Below are positions 48,201 through 57,819 of a DNA stretch of 64,000 nt, one piece after another. Source of the stretch: Aristolochia californica (Eukaryota; Streptophyta; Magnoliopsida; Piperales; Aristolochiaceae); NCBI GenBank assembly GCA_029961685.1, contig JARWKL010000015.1, positions 13,762,801 through 13,826,800 of the forward strand. Direction: 5' to 3'. The translations under genes were made by a program, and so were the position numbers. Each line of letters begins with the position of its first letter. Within the stretch, counting starts at the first letter, position 1. The notes under the pieces are model-generated. The model had not been told where the DNA came from. It saw only the letters and a list, made by a program, of their open reading frames with translations, and did no database searches.

Positions 48201-49664
48201 TTACTTATCTGTGCACAATTTACAGGTGTGCTCCTTCGGAAAAGTCTTCTGGGCCATCTGGCAGAAGCTTTCCTTTGTTGTTTTGCTTAAGGGGATATTT
48301 CCTCCGAGGAGTTTCTTCAGCGTAGCTTCGAGACTGGTCTGGACGGATGCCGGAGTCTCTTTATAGCTTTTTGAGACGATCGTCAGTGGGACGGAGGTCT
48401 TGTAGACGAAGCTTCTCTTTTTCTGAATCAGCTGTTGTATGAGCTGTATCAGGTTCTTGAGCCCGTGGATATGCCTGGTTGGCCAGACTGCTTCTGGGCA
48501 AGGCTTGGCTTTTGGAACATGTCTGGGATCATATTCCATCTTCGCGTCACCTTCCTTGATGCCTTCAAGTGTCACGACAGAAATGCTCGGAAACATCTTT
48601 GTGTCAGTAACAATTTCAGCAATACAGGAAAAGAAATGAAGTCGAATTCCTTTATTCTTTGTTATGGAGATGAAACTTTTGCAAGTCTCCATAATTTCCT
48701 TTGGCATTTTCTCCAACACTGATAAGTCGGTGGAGTGGATTACCATCTATTTTATGAATCCATTTGCATAAAGCATGGATGCATATTTTGAGTCTATTTC
48801 ATGACTCAGCTTCACTTGATTCCAACTGTTGCTGGGCTCAGTGGTGAAGAAGGGAGTGTTCATCCCTTGTCCAATTTGTTCATTCCATCTCTGGAATTGA
48901 ACAGTATGATCGGATTCGATCTTTGAACGAATGATGTCCACCTTTTGAGGGCGTAGCGAGGGTTCCTCAAACATAATGTCCGAAAGTTTTAAAGGTTTAA
49001 ATTTCTTTAAAAACTCAAACTCATTAAAACTAGTTTTATCTGGTTTATTTAGGCTTTTCAACCTTGTAAACTCAGACGGGGTGACCAATTTTGTCTTGAA
49101 TGATTTCTCATTACTAGACAAGTCCGTTTCCATCAGGGATGGATCCGTTAAGACTTCCTTTTCAGCTCGAGACTGATAGGTAGAAGTGCCTGATTCCGAT
49201 TTCAATGAAATCGTTAAGGTTTCCTTTCCAGCTCTTGACTGGCAGGTAGAAATCCCTGATTCCCCTATCTTCAGAGAAGATTGGGTTGTGATTTCCTTCT
49301 CATGCCTGGCATGACCGGTAGAAATCCCGGGTCGACCTATGTTTATTAAAACACTAAAGTCATCCATCTGCTGATTAGCTGACGTTGTGGCTTCCTTTTC
49401 TCACGATGGAGATCTAGTAGAAGTCCCAGAGGAGCTTGGCATTTCATGCCGTTGAGTGAGTTCTTTTAACTCTTCGGTTAATTCTTTAACCTTGAGTTGT
49501 AAGACTTCCCCACTTAACCCGTAACGGGCACAATTCTCATGAATGTCTCCTCGTTCTGAAAGAACTAAAAGACTATCGAATAGTGACTGTAGGGTTGAGA
49601 GCAGTACCGTGAGTGTGGCAATTGCTACTGCTAGGTCCGTCAGGGTGCTGCTGAGGGCATCCAT
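48201..49664 (-). pseudogene. ORF VI-like (transactivator/inclusion body candidate) with internal repeats
   Basis: The ATG at 49664 follows the pol stop after one base. One frame of 488 codons is kept, with in-frame TGA at 49401-49403 and TAG at 48747-48749. The N-terminus has a hydrophobic/heptad region (LAVAIATLTVLLSTLQ) and a charged helix (LQLKVKELTEELKEL), likely coiled coil. Then come about four diverged ~25-residue repeats around S-G-(I/T)-S-T...A-x-K-E (about 49430-49130), a basic middle, and a C-terminal domain ending in a Cys/His cluster (C...H-T-C-K-L-C). Position straight after pol and the C-terminal Cys/His cluster suggest the caulimovirid ORF VI product, but the viroplasmin motif is not here; it is in the ORF at 53437-54224. 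The terminal AAG TAA may come from satellite junction sequence, so the true C-terminus may be lost. Confidence 0.6.
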
Positions 49665-49665
49665 T

Positions 49666-51632
49666 TTACCTGTCTGTAACACAAGAAAATTCTTGAGTAA
49701 GAGTGTCAGGTAAATAGTTTTTATCTCCTTTAATGTGTTCAATAGTAAAAGAGAATTGAAAGAACCATTGCTGCCAACGGAGTAATCTACCGCGACAAAG
49801 TGAATCTTCTAAATTTCTTGTCATAAAACCGACAAAATTTTTACAATCAGTTCTTACCAGAAATTTGTTGGGAGCGAGATAAATATAAAATTTTTTTATC
49901 CCTTTCTTTACTGCTAAAATTTTTTTTCATAAGAATGATAGTTTGTTTCAACAGATGAAAATGTTCCTAATGTATATTTGCATATCCTTTCAGGATCATT
50001 GATTTTGCATTTTAGGACTGCTGCCCAAGTGTGATCAGAGGCATCAGTTTCTAAAATCAGTTTTGCATCTGGATCGGGTAGAGTTAACACCGGGAGGTGT
50101 TTCACCATTTGTTTGATCCGGATTACTTGAAGACTATCAGTGGGTGTCCATTCCCATTTGATGTCTTTCTTTAGTTTCTTTTGAAAAGGTTTCCTAATTT
50201 CTGCTAAATTCTTTATGAATTGTTCTGCATATGTTAGGCATCCTAAGAAACGTTGAAGATGTTTTATATCTTCAATTTCTTTCGGAAAAGCAGCTAATTT
50301 TTCCAGAATGTAATTTTGAAGAATGATTTCTCCTTTTGAGATGTTTAGACCCAAGAAATCTATCTTGGTTTTAAACAATTCTGATTTCTTTTTGCTAAGT
50401 GCAATCCCAACATTTTTTTAAGGCATTTAAGACCTTAAGTAATTGCTCTTTATGTTGATCCTTGGTTTCGGAAAAGACTAGGATGTCATCAACATAAACT
50501 AAACAAAATTTAAAGAATGGTTTGAGGATATCATCCATTCTTCTTTGAAATATGTTGGGTGCTTGTTTTAACCCAAAGGGCATTACAAGCCACTCATAAT
50601 GTCCTGAAGGACAGCTAAAAGCAGTAAGGGGAATAGCTTTTTCGGTTAGACGAATTTGCCAAAACCCGGATTTGCAATCAAATTTAGAAAACCAATGTTT
50701 TCCTCTTATGGCAGCTATTAGTCTTTCTTTGTTAGGATGATAGTAGCCATCCATTTTTGTGGCTTCATTGACCCTTTTATAGTTAATGACCATTCGAGCT
50801 TTACCTCTTTTTATCTCTACATGATTCCGTACCAGGAAAGCAGGAGATGTATGTGGGGAATGACTTGCGTGGATTAAACCTTGAGCTAGCAAGTCATTTA
50901 TCTGTGTTGAGAATTCTTCAACATCAGACGGAGTGTAAACCATAGGTTTTTCTCGGATTTCTTTTTCAGGATCAAGAAGTTCGAGGTCTGCATATGGTTT
51001 TTGGTTATGCCACCATTCTAAGGGTTTCTCAGAACAAGTGGATTCTAGAAGTTGCTGACTTCTATTTCAAAGGACTCAGCAAGAAGTAGAGTTTCTAAGG
51101 GAGGAATCTCATCACCACGCTTGCTGCGTTTTTTGAAGACCTGATGGAGGACAGTTCCATTGCCAGAAATGGCATAGGCTTCAGTGGGTTTTACTGCGTA
51201 GACAAATACAGCAGTATTATCGATTTCACGTCGAGTGCGACATCGAAGTTTATAGGAAGCTGGTGTTTGCTTGACATGGGCATGAAACATGAGCCATTCA
51301 TTTCCTAGGACTAAATCTGGTCTTGAGTTTATGTTTGATCCTAAACTAATGAGTTTTGGAATCATAAACTTTTCACCTCCAATGTCGAGATGAATGTTTC
51401 GGGCTTCGGCAGGAAGAGAGATAGTTTCTCCGGAGCCAACGGTTACTTGAAGGGGTACTTCAAGTGGTTTCCATAGATCTGTGGGAAGTAAATTTTGCCG
51501 AGCTAGGCTGTATGAACTTCCTGTATCTACGAGAGCGTGTATATGGAATTTGATATATCCGGGTAGTTTAAGCATGACCGTGATATAAGAATTTCCAGAT
51601 GCTACATGCTCTACGTTTATGCAGATACTCAT
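49666..51632 (-). pseudogene. pol: Viral pol: aspartic protease, reverse transcriptase, RNase H; frameshifted
   Basis: The ATG at 51632 overlaps the coat stop as ATGA, a typical stop-restart junction. The protease shows D36-T37-G38 (VDTGSSYSLA). Single-base frame changes occur near 51050, at an A7 run near 50412, and at an A8 run near 49925. The protease and the 50378-49914 segment share one frame, with the RT between them in another. RT marks are HTSPAFLVRN, ARMVINYK, FSKFDCKSGFWQI, LVMPFGLKQAPN and YVDD at about 50496-50485. RNase H shows ETDASDHTWAAVL, SSVETNYHSYEK and, after the last shift, FLVRTD. The frame ends at TAA 49666-49668. All catalytic residues looked for are present, so the frameshifts are what disable it. 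Two of the three lie in homopolymers, so sequencing error is possible. Confidence 0.92.
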
Positions 51633-53383
51633 TCAGAGAAGGTGCCTGAAGATTCCGACATGTTCTCTGAGTTTTCCGAGGAGGAGGACTCAGTTTCGAG
51701 ATGAAGTTCATATACTTCATCTTCTGACTGGATGTCATCGTAATGAATGATTTCCAATCCATTTTCTTCGGCCAGTAACATGTATGTACTGTACCGCCGT
51801 TGTTGTTTATCATTTGGACAATCTTTGGCGAAATGTCCTTCTGTCTGGCATATCCAGCATTTGCATTTGCTGGGGGTTTTCCCCTTTGGGCAGTATGCAT
51901 TTGACCCTTTACTAGATGTGGTAGGGTCAGAATTTGTTCTTTTCTTAAAGTATCTCTTTTTAGGAGTATACCTGGTTGTAGAACTTTTTTGTATCCTAAA
52001 TTTTTTCTATTGAAATTTCTTAGGATATTTTTGTTGCTTATGGGAGGTGGTTTTAAAACCATAAGCTCCTACATTTTTGTTCTGGTTTGAACAACATAAT
52101 GTTTGTTTATTTGCCTTACTACTTTTCTTTTTTAGTTTTTGGGCTTCACAAAGATTTGCCAACATGTCTTGTACAAATCTATGTCTTCTTCCTAAAGTAT
52201 CAATGTTTAGGAAAATATCCATGGTTAAAGTACCATGCTCTGGATTGTTTTGCCAGTATTTCGTAACTTAGTCTTTTTCAACTACATGTGCAAATGGTTC
52301 TGGCAATTTTGCTTAAAAGATAGACAGATAAGGTTTTTGGTCTTCTTTTTGCAGTTTATAGAAGTAACTTGCAAACTCGCAGTAATACTTCTCATAAAAA
52401 CAAATGTTACAGATTTGTAACTTGTTTAATTTTTGAAGAGTTTCTAAACGTTTTCTTTGTTTAGTACTCTCATTGTAGGCTTCTAGGGTTGGATGTATTC
52501 CTAGAAATTCCTTTGATATCTTAGCCACTAATCCTTTCAAGATATTGGCTATCGATATTGAGGTATTAGCTCGTTTTTGGTCTTCGGGAAGGTTGTCCCA
52601 CCAATGAGCTACATTACCCTGTAAAGCATGGGTAAAGAAATTAAATGCTGATTCCTGGTTCCAAGATTCATGCATATTAGCAGCATTGCTCATGCTTATT
52701 TCCCAATCTTTAAGGATCTTTTCTCCAGCCTTGGGGTAATCCAAGTTGAGGTAAAATCCAAAAGGGTTTATGCTATCGATGGTTTGGTGTCCCTTAGTAG
52801 CATTTGAGGGATCGACATTTGTGTATTTTTTTGAATACCTTTGTCCTCCCAGGGATATTTTGGAGTGGGAGAAACTTTCTCGTTCTTGCGGGTGAACCGC
52901 AGTATGGTTTCGGAAGTTATCTTGAAAGCTATCTTCCATGTGGGTGTCTCGTACCCTTGAAGTTTCTGCTTCAAAATGGTCGCTACCACAAAGCATTCGA
53001 AATCTTTTACCAAGATCATCTGCCTTTTTGTCTTTAGCAGAGTAGTCTATTTTCTTGGTATTTTCTTCTGCAACTTCATTAGATTCCTAGGCTTCTGGTT
53101 CACTGTCGTGTTGCTCTTTTTGTTGTTTACTAGAAGAAGGTTGTTCTTCTTGAACATAATAAATCGGTTGGCGACCGAAAGTATTATATTTTGCGTAAAC
53201 TTCATCATCAGTGGAGGATGATGCTTTTGAGGCGATCCTAAAAGCAGGTGGTGCTGGATCATTTTTTCTTCTAGGTGCTATGCAAGGTGTTGCATGGTAC
53301 ACTAGGTTTTTAAGCCATCCGATGATGTCAGGAAGGCCTAATGGTAATGGAGTTTCCATATCCATTAAATAGAAAAAACTCAT
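51629..53383 (-). pseudogene. Coat protein ORF with CCHC zinc knuckle, four nonsense codons
   Basis: From ATG 53383 to TGA 51629-51631 one frame is kept for 585 codons with no frameshift. It is interrupted only by stops at 53087-53089 (TAG), 52313-52315 (TAA), 52268-52270 (TAA) and 52007-52009 (TAG). The N-terminal third is acidic and serine-rich. The core shows caulimovirid capsid features: tryptophan-rich AHWWDNLPEDQK, KISKEFLG, and a cysteine/tyrosine-rich QICNICFYEKYYCEF, followed by a basic tract. Near 51853-51812 a CCHC knuckle reads C-x2-C-x4-H-x4-C (CWICQTEGHFAKDC), then an acidic serine-rich tail. This is the nucleic-acid binding capsid precursor. Only base substitutions have broken it, so decay is moderate. 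Confidence 0.88.
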
Positions 53384-53436
53384 TCATTTTACAAAGCTAA
53401 GAGGTTTAGCTTTTGTTTAATGTTTTTGATTTTGCA

Positions 53437-54224
53437 TCAAAATTTATGGATGCGATTCGTGTATCTTTCCCAATGGAAATAGTACATTTCCATGGTGTAG
53501 ATAGAATCATCTTCTGGTTGAAGCATGTTTCTTAGTAAGAGAGTGAAGGCAAGGCCATCTCTCTTTCTTTGTAAACGATCTAAAAGTTTTTGTCTATAGA
53601 TCATCTATTTCGGGATGCTGTCCAAGCTTGTTCAGCATCGTCCTTTGTCCGGAATTTTCTGTGAGAATTTCCGGGAAATCCTATGACTTGAGCTTGGGCT
53701 TCTTCCTAGCTGTCATATATTCCTATTTCTCTTCCTATGAAGACAACATACCAGTATTTTGTTTTCTCTGGTTTTCCGTATGCACTTGTAGAGGCTTCTC
53801 CTGTTGAAGCGGTGTCTACAGGTTGAGGTATGGTTTCTTCTTGGGTCATTCTGTAGATTTCTCTTTGCAGAATGATTACCAAATCTTCTAAGAATTGCTT
53901 AGATAGCATATTCCTGAAGTTCAAGTTGTTCAATCCTAATTTGGTATTTCAGGTCTTTGATAACTTGTTTTAATCCTACTGGACCGAGTCCTAAGAATCG
54001 TCCATCTCGGATTATCCTTCTTCCTTCGTTGTTATATTCTACAACTAAAGGATTTTCTTGAGCTCTTTGAGTTTGGCTTGAACTCGTGCGAGTCGATCTT
54101 TTAACTGTCGAATCCAGACCCTCTGAAATTTGATTTGATTATCATACCTTCTGGTCATGATATATTCTCGCAGTCGCGAATAATTTATAAGTCTTATCGC
54201 TGGATTAGACCTATTTTGTTCCAT
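53437..54224 (-). pseudogene. Viroplasmin-domain ORF, broken
   Basis: The ORF starts at ATG 54224 with a basic, helical N-terminus. It then shifts frame near 54100 to a glycine-rich segment (about 54055-53940, DGRFLGLGPVGL) and shifts back near 53905. The clearest mark is YWYVVFIGREIGIYDS followed by a TAG at about 53706 where tryptophan is usual, then EEAQAQVIGFPG and FRTKDDAEQAW. This is the RNase H1 N-terminal/viroplasmin fold that inclusion-body (transactivator) proteins of caulimovirids carry. A further frameshift near 53605 leads to a C-terminal tail ending at TGA 53437. The coat protein ATG lies 54 bp on. Placement before the coat gene is unusual, since the transactivator gene normally follows pol. 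It may be a separate ORF of this lineage. Confidence 0.7.
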
Positions 54225-55069
54225 AATGGACTTTTGGCTTTGTATGTGTCAAAGAAGTCAAAGCTTAACTTTGCATCCAAAATGGAAATGCACAAATGCA
54301 GAGAGAAATAAATCCAAAATGTATATGTGATTTTAGGGATTGTAAACTCTTTTAGTTTTTAATAAATTAGGTTTTGAAATCATCGGAAAAGGGGTGGCGA
54401 GGGATTTTTATATGAGTGTTGACTCCTAAACCATACGTTATTTCTAACAAAAATTATAGCCATTGCACATCATTAATCGATCATAACCTTTACAATGACC
54501 TATGATAGTTAGGCCTGCTTTTTGTAAATGGGCAAAATGTGGGTTGTTTGGATCGGGTGAATATCCCACCCCACACTAACTTGAGATTTTAATTTTTTCA
54601 ACTCCTTGAAATTTTTGGATCAATAGGTTATTTGCATCTTCAACATGTTTCAGGCATGCATATCCATATTGATCACATGTTAGGATCAATTAGAAATCTC
54701 TTTCTTATAAAATTTCAAGCCATTAGTCGGTTGTACAAGTGGAATTTCCCAACATGGATCACAAAACTTTGGTGTTCATTTTTAGTGAGGGAAAATTTTT
54801 TCTTCACTTTCATTTATTATAGTTTTAAATTTTTTGAATACATAAACTCTAAAATTTTCATTTCGTTGTGATCTATTTGCCTAATCTTTTTTATTACGAG
54901 AAAAAAGGAAAGTGAAAACTCAAGTTTGGATTTGAAAAAACATTTAACATCCAAAATGGAAATGCTCAAATGCAGAGAGAGATAATTCCAAAAGTATGTC
55001 TAATTTTTAGGGATCGAAAACTCTTTTACTTTTTTATATATTTGGTTTTTCAATAATCATAAAAGAGGA

Positions 55070-55084
55070 GGGGGGGGGGGGGGG
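55070..55084 (+). repeat. Poly(G) run, 15 bases
   Basis: Expanded monomer G-site after aaaagagga, followed by cgattttttactg. Confidence 0.8.
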
Positions 55085-57795
55085 CGATTTTTTACTGAGG
55101 GTAGACTCCCAAACCATAAGTCATTTCTAACAAAAAGTATAGCCGTTATGCATCATTAATCGATCAAAGCCTTTATGATGATCAATGATTGTTAGGTCTA
55201 CTTTTTGTAAATGGGGAAAAAGCGGGTTGTTTAGCTCGGGTAAATATCCCACCGCATGTTAACTTGAGATTTTAATTTTTTTCTACTACATGAAATTTTT
55301 GGATCATTAGGTCATTTGCATCTTCAACATGTTTCAGGAATGCTCATCCATATTAAAAACATGTTAGGATCAATTAGAAATCTCGTTCTTATAAAATTCC
55401 AAACTATTAGGGGGTTGTACTAGTGGAATTTCCCACACACTGATAACAAAACATTGGTGTTCATTTTTAGTGCGTGAATGTTTTTTTCTTCACATACATT
55501 TATTATAGTTTTCAATTTTTGGCATACATTAACTCTAAATTTTTCATTTCATTGTGATTTTTTTGCCTTATCCTTTTTTTTTTACGAGAAGGGAGACTGA
55601 AAACTCAAGTTTAAATTTTTTTTAAAAATGAACATCCAAAATTGAAATGCACAAATGCAAAGAGAGATAATTCCAAAAAGTATGTGTGATTTTTAGGGAT
55701 TGTGAACTCTTTTAGTTTTTTATATATTAGGTTTTGCAATCATCGGAAAAGAGGGGGCGGGGAATTTTTAAGTGAGAGTTGACTCCAAAACCGTAAGTGA
55801 TTTCTTACAAAACTTTTAGCCGTTACGCATCTTTTATCAATCAAAACCTTTACAATGTTCTATGATTGTTAGGCCAGTTTTTTTAAATAGGCAAAAAGTT
55901 GGTTGTTTGGCACGGGTAAATATCCCACCGCATGTTAACTTGAGAATTTAATTTTTTCTATTCCTTGAAAATTTTGGATAATTAGGTCATTTTCATCTTC
56001 AACATGTTTCAGGCAAGCATATCCATATTTAAAACATGTTAGCATCAATTAGAAATCTCTTTCTTGTAAAATTTGAAGCGATTAGGGGGTTGTTCTAGAG
56101 GAATTTCCCAAACATGGATAACAAAACTTTGGTGTTCATTTTTAGTGCGTGAAAAGTTTTTCTTCTCTTACATTTATTATAGTTTTCAATTTTTTGCAAA
56201 CAATAACTCTAAATTTTTCATTTTGTAGCGATCAATTTGCCTTATCTTTTTGTTTACGCGAAAAAAGGGAGAGTGAAGCCTCAAGTTTGGATTTGAAAAA
56301 AAATTAAACATCCATAATGGAAATTCACAAATGAAGAGAGAGAAAATTCATAAAAGTATCTATGATTTGTAGGGATTTTAAACTCCATTAGTTTTTTATA
56401 TATTAGGTTTTGAAATCATCGGAAAAGGGGGGCGAGGGATTTTTAACTGAGTGTTGACTCACAAACCGTATGTAATTTCTAACAAAAATTATAGCCATTA
56501 CGCATCATTAACCGATCAAAACCTTACTATTATCAATGAATGTTATGTGATTTTTTTGTAAAATGGCAAAACGTGGGTTGTTTGGCTCGGGTAAATATCC
56601 CACCACACGTTAACTTGATATTTTAATTTTTTCTACTCCTTGAAAATTTTGGATCATTTGGTCATTTGCATCTTCAACATGTTTTAGGCATGCTTATCCA
56701 TATTTAAAACATGTTAGGATATTTTAGAAATCTCTTTCTTAAATAATTCCACCAAGCTATTAGGGTCGCACTAGTGGAAGTTTCGCAATGTGGATAATAA
56801 AACTTTGGAGTTCATGTTTAGTGCGTGAAATAATTTTTTCACTTAAATTTATTATAATTTTCGATTTTTTGCATACATAAACTCTAACATTTTCATTTCG
56901 TTATGATCTATTTGCCATATCTTTTTTTTTACGAGAAAAAGGGAAAGTGAAAACTAAAGTTTAGATTTGAAAAAACATTTAACAACCAAAAATGAAATGT
57001 ACAAATGCAGAGAGAGATAATTCAGAAAGAATGTCTGATTTTTAGGGATTGAAAACTCTTTTATTTTTTTATATATTAGGTTTCACAATCATCGTAAAAG
57101 AGGAGTGGGGGGGGGATATTTAACTGAGTGTTGACTCCCAAACCATATGTCATTTCTTACAAACATTATAGCCATTACACATCATTAATCGATCAAAGTC
57201 TTTACGATGATCTATGATTGTTAGGCCAGTTTTTTTAAATGGGCAAAAAATTGGTTGTTTGGCTCGGGTAAATATCCCACCGCATGTTAACTTGAGAATT
57301 TATTTTTTTATACTCCTTAAAATTTTTGGATCATTAGGCCATTTTAATCTTCAATATGTTTCAGGCAAGCATATCCATATTTAAAACATGTTAGGATCAA
57401 TTAGAAATCTCTTTCTTATAAAATTCTAAGATATAAGGGGGTTGTACTAGTGGAATTTACCAAACATCGATAACAAAATTTTGGTGTTCATTTTTAGTGC
57501 GTGAAAAGTTTTTCTTCTCTTACTTTTATTATAGTTTTCAATTTTTTGCAAACAATAACTCTAAAATTTTCTTTTCCTAGTGATCCATTTGCCTTATCTT
57601 TTTATTTAAAAGAAAAAAAAGGGAGAGTGAAGGCTCAAGTTTGGATTAGAAAAAGAATTGAACATCCAAAATGGAAATGCACAAATGATGAGAGAGATAA
57701 TTCGTAAAAGTATCTATGATTATAGGGAATGTAAACACCATTAGTTTTTTATATATTACGTTTTGCAATCATCGGAAGGGAGAGGGAGGGAAGGA

Positions 57796-57819
57796 GGGGG
57801 GGGGGGGGGGGGGGGGGGG
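57796..57819 (+). repeat. Poly(G) run, 24 bases, in a wider G-rich tract
   Basis: Expanded monomer G-site inside a G/A-rich stretch of about 65 bases (57776-57840) that also contains gggagagggagggaagg and gggtggcggggggtg. This looks like slippage followed by point mutation. Confidence 0.85.

Larger units (their letters stand above)
48181..54271 (-). mobile_element. Endogenous pararetrovirus insertion (Caulimoviridae type)
   Basis: A 6.1 kb block of coding-like minus-strand sequence within the satellite. Reading on the minus strand the order is viroplasmin-domain ORF, coat protein with CCHC knuckle, protease-RT-RNase H, and an ORF VI-like gene. There are no LTRs, no integrase and no target duplication, as expected for caulimovirid DNA captured by repair. 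Gene junctions are tight (ATGA overlap; 1-base gap). Separate coat and pol frames followed by a further ORF suggest the multi-ORF branch of the family and not the single-polyprotein petuvirus or florendovirus type. No movement-protein region and no clear intergenic promoter are visible. The copy is inactive: every ORF carries stops or frameshifts. The genus cannot be fixed by eye. Confidence 0.9.

Noticed and set aside
51568..52062. 164-codon minus-strand ORF in the viral coat region
   Set aside because: It is out of frame with the coat protein; the CCHC knuckle and flanking capsid features are in the other frame.
52235..53221. Plus-strand hydrophobic ORFs rich in F, L and V in the viral region
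   Set aside because: They are antisense to the coat frame; the hydrophobicity reflects complementary Lys/Asn/Glu codons.
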